Assembly (NCBI GenBank): GCA_029582165.1
Contig: CM055872.1
Span: forward strand, 33,940,261-34,004,260
Source of the DNA: Portulaca oleracea
Lineage: Eukaryota; Streptophyta; Magnoliopsida; Caryophyllales; Portulacaceae
DNA: 64,000 bases
Reading direction: 5' to 3'
The notes beneath the pieces were generated by a model, which saw nothing but the letters and a program-made list of their open reading frames with translations, was not told where the DNA came from and did not search any database. Shown here piece by piece: positions 1 to 9,523 of the stretch. A program made the position numbers and the translations under genes. Within the stretch, counting starts at the first letter, position 1. Every line of letters starts with the position of its first letter.

Positions 1-822
1 GTACCTGAGGGTCGGGGCAAAGGCGTTTTGGTCGAGGGCCAACACTCCCCTGGATCTCATCGTAGCAGGTCCGGTAGTAGAGGTCGCCGCCCGCCGAGTA
101 TGGAAGAGGACATGGCTCAGATGTCCTTGGAGGAGCCGCTTGGTCATGGAGGGTCGTATCACAGTGCTGGATACGGTGGTGACACTCAGCCCCATTCTTA
201 CTAGGTGGAGGATGCTTCTGAGTCGAGCGCCACATACCGGCCTTCTAATTCCCGTCGTACTCCAGCTTCATTGCGCTCTGCTCGTCGCGGTTGGGAGATA
301 GTGGTGAGGGACCGTGACTCAGGTGTATCCGTAGGGCATCCTGGCAGTCAAGCCCTAGCGAATGACGCTACTTCACGTCCTACACCCTATAATGCTTCCT
401 CTTTTGGTTCTGGTTCTGCAGGGTGGCCTGTCCCCGCTCCTTGGATGGGTCCGTCATGGCCCATGGGTTCTCAAGAATGGTCCGTGCCTCAACACTCTTG
501 GCTTGGATGATCTGCTTCTTCTGGTTGGCCAGCCCCTAGTTATGGAACTGGTCCTGTATGGCCTACTCCGTCTGTAGAGTGGTAGGTTCCTGATCATTCC
601 TGGTTGGCTGCTTCACAGGAGCATTCTGTATCTTCGCCATCGAGCGTACATCCTTCGGAAATGCCCTTGACTGGGCCATCGCCTCTCGTGCAGACTGCTC
701 CCGGACCTGATTATTACTCCTGGGATACCTATTTTGGCACGACCGGTATTTCCAACGTGGGAGCTTCAAATGCAGGTGGCAACTTGGCGGAGGACAACGG
801 CGATTCAGGCTCCCTGTGGTGA
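1..822 (+). pseudogene. 3' end of an unrecognised ORF with three in-frame stops (antisense to E1)
   Basis: A single plus-strand frame runs from base 1 to the TGA at 820-822, interrupted by TAG at 202-204, TGA at 508-510 and TAG at 583-585. The first ~65 codons are Gly/Arg/Ser-rich; the rest is rich in Trp, Pro, Ser and Gly with repeated GWP, SW and PSW-like steps, i.e. a low-complexity C-terminal tail. The stops at 508 and 583 fall where the surrounding pattern would favour Trp (TGG to TGA or TAG). I do not recognise a domain; similar tails occur on plant mobile domain proteins, but that is only a guess. The gene body lies left of the window. After the stop, ATGCAAGACT recurs three times at about 837, 864 and 884. 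Confidence 0.45.
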
Positions 823-1518
823 TAACAAACACACAATGCAAGACTCCTTTGTACTTTTTTTTATGCAAGACTCTTTGTATATATGCAAGACTTGATGTAT
901 GCACAACTTTGACGCTTTATTGATGCAATTTTGAATGATTTTCTACATGATGGGATTAATCCCAATTAATCCCGCTTCCCCAAAAAGAAAAGAAAATAAA
1001 AAGGAACCAAAAACTTAAGTGTCGGGGATAACTCGAGCAAAACATTTCAGAACCGGACATCATTGGGTCGATAACAAAAACCAGAACATCAAAAATACAC
1101 GAATGGGCCCATTGAAGCCAAAACAGAAAGGCCCAAGATAAGACTTCACACAAATGGGCCACGGGAACTAGAAAATTGGGCCTGGACCGCTTAAAACCTA
1201 GGCGGGTTTTAAGCGGCGGACGAAGGAGGGCCTGGGCTTGCTGGCGCGTGCGCGTGACCTGCTAAGTTAAAACCTAGGCGGGTTTTAAATTTCTTTTTCC
1301 TTCTTTTTTTTATTTTCTAGCCGTTGAAGAATGGCTTGAATCACGGGATGTGATAGCAATGACTATGTGATCACTTGCTGGCCGATTTGTTCCATTTTGA
1401 TCATGGGTGAAGGTGTATAAATACCTTGTCCCTATGCATATAATCATCATTCATCATCTTCACTTTGCATCCTTCCTTAAGAAGTCTCCAAAATCACGAA
1501 AAAATCCTCCTAACTCTC
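823..1518 (+). promoter_or_regulatory. LTR-like promoter region of the antisense accessory gene
   Basis: This gene-free stretch resembles the U3 of the Tat LTRs: GGGCC and TGGGCC-rich patches, two palindromes of the AAAACCTAGGCGGGTTTT family (1,187-1,216 with 13-bp arms, and 1,267-1,288), then TATAAATA at 1,416-1,423, a CATTCATCATCTTCAC leader, and an ATG 96 bp downstream of the TATA box. The same layout (palindromes, TATAAATA, CATTC-rich leader) is found in the LTRs at 14,751, 25,191 and 58,612. I see no TG...CA ends or primer site, so it is either a dedicated antisense promoter or a badly decayed LTR. Confidence 0.5.
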
Positions 1519-2946
1519 ATGGCTTTCGAGAAGAAGCTCGCTACTTGGATGAGCACCTTGTCTAGAGAAGAGAAGAAAGAGCTCGGGAGGTATAATCTGA
1601 CAAGATTACTGAGCCTCAAGCAAGTGAGAGTCAACCATGACTTCCTCCGAGCGGGAAGGGCCTTTTGGGATCCTAAGATGCACGTTTTCCGCTTTTCCTT
1701 GAAGGAGTTATGTCCGCTTCCTTAAGAGTGGCCATCTATTCTCGGGACGAATCACTTCGTACGGCTGATGTCACCTCCCACATCTGCTGATGACGTCAAA
1801 CAATACAAGGAGTTGCTATGCCTTCCGTCCCGGGTTATACGAAGTGCACTTTTCGGCGATAAGGTACATTTCCAAACTATCGTCGAATACTTTCAGTCTC
1901 CTGATACGTTAGAATATGGTCCGGTGATACGAATGCGAGCCCTCGTATTTTGTCTCCTTGGAGAATTCTGCTACTACCATGGTGGGCGAAGAACCGGGCC
2001 TGCGGGCCTAATCTAGATTGTGGAGGATATGGCTTGAGGCTTTAACCTAGTGCCTTTGATGCTAGCGGAAACTATGATGGGCTTGGATGATCCTAATCCA
2101 GAATATGAACTTCGCGGGAGCCCTCTATTTCTTCAGGTACATTTTCTCCTTCCTCTCTTTTCCTCATTTTTTCCAGCCCACCTACTGCCTGTAAGACCTA
2201 GGCGGGTTTTAGGCATTTTTTCTTTTTTTTTTCCGTTAGTTTGGGAATAATTGGTATGCAATCATAATCTGTGCTAACTTTATGGGCAGATATGGCTGAT
2301 GGAGCATTTGGGCCTTATTGAGGATCCTCGTAATTCCTCGACACTTGCGAATTATTGTTAAAGGAGGCGTAAGTATACCGAGCATCAATTGGCAACTGAA
2401 TGGATCGCCTTTCTAAAGGAACCCCATGATATCACATGGTGGATCGAGTGGTGGCATGTTCCTGAATATGTGTCAAGCGACTATCGCAACGCCTATGTGT
2501 GTATCGCCGGTTTGACACACATGACTTTCTACTTTTCGGAGCGGGTGTGGCGGCAAATGGATCGCAAACAAACCATCCCCCAACGGCTATGTGAAGCCCC
2601 CGAGCAATTGAAGCTTCGTGGCTCGGTGATAGAGTCTTGGCTGAAGTACTGGACGAGAAGGCCGACCCTTAAGGCTCCATCAAAGGCACATGTATCAGAG
2701 ATTGCCGACGCTGGATATCACGGATGGCTAATTGTCGCCGTCAAGTCTCGCCGGGCTGGAGAGACAAGAAGGAGTCAAACGTCCATGAAAGAGAGACTAG
2801 GTCATCGTTCAACAATAAAGGATTGTCTCGGTGCGAAGGTGACGACAAAAGATCGCCTTGGTCCGAGGGTGGAGACACGGAAACCACATAGGGGAGCTAT
2901 AAACCTAAAGACAAAGAGGTGGACCCGAACGAGCCTAGAGACATAG
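1519..2946 (+). pseudogene. DUF7745-like accessory gene, two exons, broken (antisense to E1 pol)
   Basis: The ATG at 1,519 follows a TATA box and a leader; an upstream in-frame ATG at 1,465 is less likely. The frame is kept throughout but carries TAA 1,723, TAG 2,014, TGA 2,035 and TAA 2,359. A GT-AG intron of 153 bp (2,137-2,289) joins exon 1, ending SPLFLQ, to exon 2, beginning IWLMEHL. The motifs RALVFCLLGEF and SPLFLQ-IWLMEHLG and the FWDP...FRF...E-CPLP segment remind me of the plant family DUF7745, common in retroelement-rich genomes and of unknown function; that match is from memory. The tail has three 33-bp repeats (KxxLG units, about 2,785-2,883). It converges on integrase, 282 bp away. 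Confidence 0.55.
2137..2289 (+). other. Intron of the antisense accessory gene, containing a palindrome
   Basis: The junctions are CTTCAG/GTACAT and GGGCAG/ATATGG, with a pyrimidine-rich interior. Frame is preserved on both sides. A copy of the CCTAGGCGGG palindrome lies at 2,188-2,214, flanked by GCCT and AGGC, so a member of the LTR palindrome family sits inside a transcribed intron. Confidence 0.5.
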
Positions 2947-3228
2947 AGATTGACCATGAGACCACTGGCGAAGTGGATAAGGTGAAACAAGATTAGAAGA
3001 TGGATGGAAGTGAAGGAACCGAACTGCATGCCAGAATAAACTTTTATTTAATTAAGCCTTCTGAATTTTCTTATTTACTAGCAGTGTACTTGTATTTTAA
3101 TCATTAATAAAAGAAGTATTGTTTACAATCATTATATTTTTGCAAACTTTATTTTTCCTTCTTTTACGAGCATATATCAAATATTAACCAAGTGTCTGAA
3201 AAATTGGTTTTCTAGTTGCTTGGCTATA
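2947..3228. other. Spacer between convergent accessory gene and integrase
   Basis: AT-rich sequence between the stop of the plus-strand accessory gene and the stop of the minus-strand integrase. ATTAATAAAAG at about 3,102 could serve plus-strand polyadenylation. I see no ORF or repeat of note. Confidence 0.4.
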
Positions 3229-4371
3229 TTAAGCATAATATCGCTTGAGCTGATCCAAATTTGTTGGCTGAATCATGTCTTCTCCATCCATAGTTGCAAG
3301 CCGAGCTGCTCCTCCTGGAAAAATTTCCTTAATCATATAAGGACCTTTCCAATTAGGTGCAAATTTTCCCCTCAGGTCTTGTATAGGTGCCCTCATTTCC
3401 TTAAGCACCAAATCACCTTCTTGGAGTGAACGACTTTTCACCTTCTTATTATAAGCGCGAGTGATCCTACTTTGGTACACCAGAACATTATGCAACGCCC
3501 TTAATCGCCTTTCATCCATCAACATTAACTCCTCGAACCTTGCCCTAGCCCATTCTGCTTCTGGTGATTGGCTTTCTGCCACTATTCGTAATGAAGGGAT
3601 TGCTAACTCAATCGGCAGGACTGCTTCCATCCCATACATTAATGAATATGGTGTTACCTCTGTGGCAGTTCGTGTAGAGGTTCAGTATCCCCATAAGGCG
3701 AATGCTAACTTATCAGGCCAATCTTTGTAAGTAACGACCATCTTCTTGATGATTCCTATCAGTGTTTTATTGGCCGCTCCTACAGCTCCGTTAGCTTGAG
3801 GTCGATACAGTGAGGATCGGTGATGCTGAATTTTGTAAGTGGCGAGGAAAACCTCCACTTGTTTTCAAAAACGACTCCCGTCATCACTGATGATTTCATG
3901 AGGCACTCCATATTGGCATATGATGTTCTGAAGGATGAATTTGGCCACTTGTTTGGATGTGAGTTTGGCAAAAGACGTTGCCTCTACCCACTTAGTGAAG
4001 TAATCGATGGCGACCAGGATGTATTCATGCCCTCTTGTTCCGGTTGGGTGTATTTTTCCAATGATGTCAATACCCCCTACTGAGAATGGCCACAGAGATG
4101 TTAATGTAGTCAAATATGAAGGAGGTTGATGCTGCAGATTGGCATACTCCTGACATTTGTGGCATCTTCGAACAAAATTTAAGCAGTCTGCCTCCATAGT
4201 GGTCCAATAATAACCAGCCCTTAGAATCTTCTTTGCTAGCATACGCCCGTTCATGTGAGGTCCACATTCTCCTCCGTGTATCGTAGCCATAACTCCCTTT
4301 GCACTTTTAGCATCGATGCATAACAAATTAACGCCTGCAGGTGACTTATTGTACAGGTGATCTTGGATCAA
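3229..4371 (-). pseudogene. E1 integrase (broken)
   Basis: The minus-strand frames encode an H2C2 zinc finger (two His, then C-x2-C in RRCHKCQ), the core with the first catalytic Asp in GGIDIIGKI and the second in ISDDGSR, and the C-terminal GKFAPNWKGPYMI motif ending LKRYYA. A TGA follows the second Asp region at 3,865-3,867, and another TGA lies at about 3,680 (CGA to TGA). The third catalytic residue, Glu in the GAVEAA-type motif, reads GGA (Gly) at 3,778-3,780. The enzyme would normally insert the DNA copy into the host chromosome; this copy could not. It is the last pol domain, followed by the oppositely oriented accessory gene. Confidence 0.85.
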
Positions 4372-4707
4372 GCAATATCGTGCTGCTGGAGACCTGATCG
4401 CTTGTTGTCCTCAAGCATCTAACTCAGCTGGATAATCTCCCTTCCGAAGGAAATTGTATATTTCAAGAAACCATTCCTCAGTCTCCTCTTCTTGTGTTTC
4501 CATGGCGCAAACATATGCGGGTTCAGACTGTCGTTCTACTATAATTAGTAGCTGGAGCGTGCCTGATGGGATTGATATCATTGAAGATAACTTGGCCAGA
4601 GCGTCGGCTAATTCATTGTGATCCCTAGAAAGGTATTAGAAACTGATTTGCTCAAACTGGTCAGCAAGTCCCAAAAGCTTTCGCTGATAAGCCAAGAGGC
4701 ACTCACT
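4372..4707 (-). pseudogene. E1 pol linker between second RNase H and integrase
   Basis: Minus-strand translation continues from RNase H (ADALAKLSS, the C-terminal part of the domain) through a Glu-rich linker (EEETEEWF) into the region before the integrase zinc finger. In-frame stops occur just after the WKV end of the RNase H ORF, near 4,637 and near 4,412. It is pol sequence rather than a separate gene. Confidence 0.6.
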
Positions 4708-5420
4708 TCAAACCTTCCACGCGCTCTTAGCCTGATTGATGATGAGGCTAGAGTCTCCAAAGACCTTTATATGGTGTATGCCTAAAGCCAAGGCAGCTCG
4801 TAGACCCTTGATGCATGCTTCATACTCCGCCGCATCAAAATCCAATTTTACAGATACATGGACGTGTGCCCCTTCTAGAGATATTAATAGGACTCCTACT
4901 CCGCAACCCATTTGGTTAGAAGCTCCGTCAAAATACATTTCCCACATGATTTCATCGGTCAACAATACATCTTCGTCTGGGAATTCCAAGTGAGTGCTTG
5001 GAGGTTCCTGTGATGGTGAAGCAGCTAGAAAGTCAGAAACAACTCGCCCTTTGATAGATTTCTGGGGTAAGTACTGAAGATGGAATTCTGAAAGCATGAC
5101 TACCCATCGAGCAATGCGGTTGATGATGGTTGGTTGCTCCATGATGAATTTGATGGGATTGTTCTCAGCTATGACATATACGGTATGTGAAAGCATGTAA
5201 TGTCTTAACTTTTTGGTGGCCCATACTAATGCGAGAGCCATTTTCTCTACGTCTGCGTATTGACTTTCATAGTCTAGGAACTTTTTGCTCAAGTAGTAGA
5301 TGGTGCTCTCTTGACCTTTCACCTTTTAAGCTAGCATAGCCCCCATTGCACGGGTAGTCACTGTAAGGTAAAGGAGTAGAGGCTCATCTGGTACTGGCGG
5401 CATGAGGACTGGAGGATGTT
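4708..5420 (-). pseudogene. E1 tandem RNase H domains (native gypsy RH plus second RH)
   Basis: The 204-codon minus-strand ORF holds the C-terminal half of the ordinary gypsy RNase H (STIYYLSKKF, KLRHYM) and then a second complete-looking RNase H start: YFDGASN with the first Asp, AAEYEA with the Glu, FGDSSLI with the next Asp. Two RNase H modules in this order are the known hallmark of Tat-lineage elements, whose extra copy is called archaeal-like RNase H. Upstream, 5,323-5,420 continues in frame with one stop (TAA near 5,330) up to the nested insertion; beyond it the frame resumes at 9,524 once the ATGTT duplication is discounted. Confidence 0.8.
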
Positions 5421-6453
5421 TGATGTATAATGGGATCATGGATGATCACATTACACAACAATATAAGGGTCTTTAAACTTGGGGTTGGTTAGATTGATTC
5501 TTAAATGAATGAAAAGATGAAAATGGCATGTAAATGGATGAATAATGATGGATGAATAGATGGATGGGTGAACGAATGAATGGGAATGTATTCTGGTTGG
5601 TATGGAATAGAATGGAATGAAAATGCAATGGAAATCAAAAGATTCAAAAGAATAGATTGAAACTTACAACAAGAATGAATCGTTTGATCGAATGATAAAC
5701 GGCTTGGGATCTTCTAAGGAGATACAGATTCACCACTCCTAGAATCCTCCAACTCTTCCTATCACCAATCTAAGATAGCAAATCTTAGAATAGAAGAAGA
5801 GATTCAAAGAGACTCCTCTCAAGAAGACTCAATTTCTAACACAAAGGTTAGAGAGAACAAAGCATAAGCTTTTGATTTGATTTGTGTATGTTGTGGGATG
5901 AATTACAAGAGGCCTAAGGGGGTATTTATAGAAATCTTAAGCCCCCTTGGACGTGCACTAATCAAGAAGCTAGGCCCTTGAGGCTTACATCATGCTACAC
6001 ATTTATTACATCATAAAAACTCTAAAATACAACTCTAGAAAGAAAAGACTATAACTCCTTCAATACTTGTCCGTTTTCCAAGATTCAAAAACCATTTGAA
6101 AGCTCTTTCAATATACTCCAATCTCTCTTTGGATGACTTCCTCAATAGACGTATGGATCTAGAGTTATAGAGCAAAATATGTAACTGCACTTGATAAGGT
6201 CCTCTACTGCCGTGAGTGATGATTAATCAATAAAGGACTTTTATCTCCAAGAGTGATTTAAGCTCGTTGATGTCCTCATATATATGAGAATAACTCCATG
6301 TAAGCTAGAATACCATCAAGGTCCTTCACGTTTTCTTCCTTGAGCTAATAAACCCTTGTGGTTGTTGATACCCAAGGCGACATTTGTAGGTTCTAGCTGG
6401 ATTAAGGTCCTCTTAGCTAACCTTGATGTATATAGCTTGGTGATTATACATCA
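5421..6453 (-). repeat. TR-GAG element 3' LTR
   Basis: Starts TGATGTATAA and ends TTATACATCA. About 1,033 bp. It contains a GATG/GAATG-rich simple stretch (5,500-5,600). On the minus strand it is downstream of the purine tract, hence the 3' LTR. Confidence 0.9.
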
Positions 6454-6466
6454 TTCTCCCCCGGTT
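6454..6466 (-). other. TR-GAG polypurine tract
   Basis: TTCTCCCCCGG on the plus strand is CCGGGGGAGAA on the element strand, directly adjoining the LTR end. Such tracts prime plus-strand DNA synthesis. Confidence 0.75.
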
Positions 6467-6510
6467 GAAAACGTTTGTCCTCAAACTTAGACAAAACTTC
6501 TTCTAAACCG

Positions 6511-8277
6511 TTACATAGCACTTCTTCTAAGCTCATCCTTCTTCTTATAAGAGATCTTTCCAAAAGTATTGTACACGTCAACTTGCTTCTTCTTCTTGTG
6601 TTCCTTGAAGAGATTACAAATTCTCTTTTTAAATGCTTTGAAATCATCATAGATCCCTTTGATGAACTTCCACTTTGTTCCAAGTTTTCTCATGAATAAT
6701 CCAATGACATCATCATGGTTTCCAACCTCCATTGGTGTAAGAATGAGACTCCTTGGTTCTTCAAATTCATGATACTTATTCTCCATTAGTGCCATAGGAG
6801 TGCTTTGATCCTCCTTGAGCCGTGAGACAGAAGGTGGTAATAAGAACGCCTCTTGGAGCATGATACTCCTATCATACAACTTTAATTCCTCGAACAAAGT
6901 ATAACAAGAATCCATAGAAGTAATATTACAACATAATAAATTTTTGCAAATCTTGTAAAAACAAAGACTTACTAAACTTCGTGGATCAAAATGAATGTAC
7001 TTGTCATGAAATGAATGACCGTGTGAATAGCTCTCCATTTGTAATGTTTGGACCCTTGTTGTAGCGAGGCCAATATCATTGCCATGGCCCTTATCAACGC
7101 CAATGCTAGCGTCAAGATCCTCATAGATGGCACTACTTTCTCCTTCTTGGATCAATGAACATCCTTCTTCTTGGGTGGTATATTGAGAGTAAGAAATAAG
7201 CTCTCTTTGTTGTTGATCTTGCGGTACACTAGCTTCTTTCAAGACTCTACTTATAACAAGCAACTCTTCTCCACTTAATTCTTCTACATACATCTTTTCT
7301 AGTACAATATCCTCTTCTTTTTCTTCCTCGTGTACTTCATGAGACACGCTACATACCTCATTCATGCCAAGTTTATGAACATCCTCATGCTCGTCAAATA
7401 CATCAAATACCACACTTTCAATTTCTAGTTGCATGCTTAATGATGTTTGACAATCAACCAAAGATACTTCTTCCTCCTTAGGACATGCACTTTCATCATG
7501 ATCAACACTTTGGCAACATAGACATGTACTTGGAACAATGGGAGTGGGAAGGTTTATAGGCTGTTTTGAGGAGCTTTGGATAGTAGGTGTGGGGAGGTTT
7601 AGGGGATGTTTTGTGGAGTGATGGGAAACAGGTTGTACGGGCTGTTTTGGAGGCGTTTGGACGAGAGGTTTAGGATGGGATGGGGGCTGATTTTGTGGAG
7701 CTTTTGTGTTTGGTTGTTTTGTGGGGAATGGGGGTCTTTGTTGTATATGGGTTTTATCCCAAAGTTCTTTACTCTTTACTTGTATTTCAACATCAAGAGC
7801 TAAAGAACTTAACTCCTCCAAGTTTGTGTAAGATTGATATACAACAACACGCCGAATGTAATCATTAAGACCAAGAGAGTAACATACCAAAACTCGTTGA
7901 TCATTCTCCTTAAGAGCATATTTCCATAGTTGCCGCCTGAATTCTATTGTATATTCAACCACGTCTTTGCTCCCTTGCTCCATTCTTTCAAGTTTGTTGA
8001 TGTAGTCTCCTTTGAATGGTAAGAACTCTTCTTGAACAATATTTCCATTCTTCTTGCTGGAACGTTTACTCCATTCATAAGGTGCTTTATATTCAACCTC
8101 ATAAGGATGTATCTCACATGAATTTGCGCTTCTTGATCCCTTTTGAAGGATCCCACGTTCTTCCATTTGTGAGGTGAGATCGTGAATTTGTTGCTCCAAA
8201 CGTTGTAAATCACATTGTGAACTCATGCTATATCTTTTGCAAGCCATAGAATATGAATCTTGATACAAAAAGATCAC
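6511..8277 (-). CDS. Gag-like protein of the TR-GAG element (588 codons, open)
   Basis: A long uninterrupted ORF. Likely starts are Met1, Met11 or Met18 (MSSQCDLQRLEQQ). Residues ~20-40 form a short coiled coil; residues ~85-170 resemble the C-terminal half of a gypsy Gag (LERMEQGSKDVVEYTIEF, then LGLNDYIRR), with the usual N-terminal half apparently missing. Residues ~180-250 are Pro/Gln/Thr-rich. C252, C255, H260 and C265 make a perfect C-x2-C-x4-H-x4-C zinc knuckle for nucleic-acid binding. The last ~320 residues are acidic and unrecognised. Gag would build the particle in the cytoplasm; enzymes must come from another element. Confidence 0.75.
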   Translation of the reverse strand: MIFLYQDSYSMACKRYSMSSQCDLQRLEQQIHDLTSQMEERGILQKGSRSANSCEIHPYEVEYKAPYEWSKRSSKKNGNIVQEEFLPFKGDYINKLERMEQGSKDVVEYTIEFRRQLWKYALKENDQRVLVCYSLGLNDYIRRVVVYQSYTNLEELSSLALDVEIQVKSKELWDKTHIQQRPPFPTKQPNTKAPQNQPPSHPKPLVQTPPKQPVQPVSHHSTKHPLNLPTPTIQSSSKQPINLPTPIVPSTCLCCQSVDHDESACPKEEEVSLVDCQTSLSMQLEIESVVFDVFDEHEDVHKLGMNEVCSVSHEVHEEEKEEDIVLEKMYVEELSGEELLVISRVLKEASVPQDQQQRELISYSQYTTQEEGCSLIQEGESSAIYEDLDASIGVDKGHGNDIGLATTRVQTLQMESYSHGHSFHDKYIHFDPRSLVSLCFYKICKNLLCCNITSMDSCYTLFEELKLYDRSIMLQEAFLLPPSVSRLKEDQSTPMALMENKYHEFEEPRSLILTPMEVGNHDDVIGLFMRKLGTKWKFIKGIYDDFKAFKKRICNLFKEHKKKKQVDVYNTFGKISYKKKDELRRSAM

Positions 8278-8465
8278 AGGAAACTCATGGTTTTGGGTTT
8301 AGCATGTAGGGACGAGAGGGGGTTTGTGTTTAGGCTTAATTGTGTTTGGTTTTTGGGTTCTTTGTGGTTCATGGTGGACGTGTGATGGAGGGATGGTGGG
8401 GAACGTTTTTGAGATGGAAAGATGGTAAAAAGATGGTGCAAGAACTAAAAGAATCAATCTCCTAG

Positions 8466-8477
8466 GCTCTGATACCA
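8466..8477 (-). other. TR-GAG primer binding site (initiator tRNA-Met)
   Basis: GCTCTGATACCA on plus is TGGTATCAGAGC on the element strand, 4 bases after the 5' LTR. This is the standard plant initiator-Met primer site. Confidence 0.85.
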
Positions 8478-8481
8478 ATTT

Positions 8482-9518
8482 TGATGTATAATGGGATCAT
8501 GGATGATCACATTACACAACAATATAAGGATCTTTAAACTTGGGATTGGTTAGATTGATTCTTAAACGAATGAAAAGATGAAAATGGCATGTAAATGGAT
8601 AAATAATGGATGATGGACGAATGGATGGATGGGTGAACGAATGAATAGGAATGTATTCTGGTTGGGATGGAATAGAATGGAATGAAAATGCAATGGAAAT
8701 CAAAAGATTCAAAAGAATAGATTGAAACTTACAACAAGAATGAATCGTTTGATCGAATGATAAATGGCTTGGGATCTTCTAAGGAGATACAGATTCACCA
8801 CTCCTAGAATCCTCCAACTCTTCCTATCACCAATCTAAGATAGCCAATCTTAGAATAGAAGAAGAGATTCAAAGAGACTCCTCTCAAGAAGACTCAATTT
8901 CTAACATAAAGGTTAGAGAGAACAAAGCATAAGCTTTTGATTTGATTTGTGTATGTTGTGGGATGAATTACAAGAGGCCTAAGGGGGTATTTTTAGTAAT
9001 CCTAAGCCCCCTTGGACGTGCACTAATCAAGAAGCTAGGCCCTTGAGGCTTACATCATGCTACACATTTATTACATCATAAAAACTCTAAAATACAACTC
9101 TAGAAAGAAAAGACTATAACTCCTTCAATACTTGTTCGTTTTCCAAGATTCAAAAACCATTGGAAAGCTCTTTCAATGTACTCCAATCTCTCTTTGGATG
9201 ACTTCCTCAATAGACGTATGGATCTAGAGTTATAGAGCAAAATATCGAACTGCACTTGATAAGGTCCTCTACTGCCGTGAGTGATGATTACTCAATAAAG
9301 GACTTTTATCTCCAAGAGTGATTTAAGCTCGTTGATGTCCTCATATATATGAGAATAACTCCATGTAAGCTAGAATACCATCAAGGTCCTTCACGTTTTC
9401 TTCCTTGAGCTAATAAACCCTTGTGGTTGTTGATACCCAAGGCGACATTTGTAGCTTCTAGCTGGATTAAGGTCCTCTTAGCTAACCTTGATGTATATAG
9501 TTGGGAGATTATACATCA
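8482..9518 (-). repeat. TR-GAG element 5' LTR
   Basis: Same ends as the left LTR, about 1,037 bp, with scattered substitutions and small length changes in the GATG-rich stretch. It borders the primer site, so it is the 5' LTR on the minus strand. Confidence 0.9.
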
Positions 9519-9523
9519 ATGTT

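Larger units (their letters stand above)
5421..9518 (-). mobile_element. Gag-only LTR retrotransposon (TR-GAG type) nested in E1
   Basis: Two LTRs (5,421-6,453 and 8,482-9,518) are direct repeats, TGATGTATAA...TTATACATCA, flanked by the 5-bp duplication ATGTT (5,416-5,420 and 9,519-9,523). The minus-strand primer site matches initiator tRNA-Met and a purine tract adjoins the left LTR. The 2.0-kb interior codes only for a Gag-like protein, with no protease, RT or integrase. This fits the non-autonomous terminal-repeat gag (TR-GAG) class. It interrupts E1 inside the RT/RNase H segment, so it is younger than E1. By eye the LTRs are about 97-98% alike. Confidence 0.9.

Noticed and set aside
823..1518. 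Possible 3' LTR of E1
   Set aside because: Palindromes and TATA box fit but there are no TGTAGACACC or GGTCCTACA ends, and the orientation serves the plus-strand gene; kept as a promoter-like region only.
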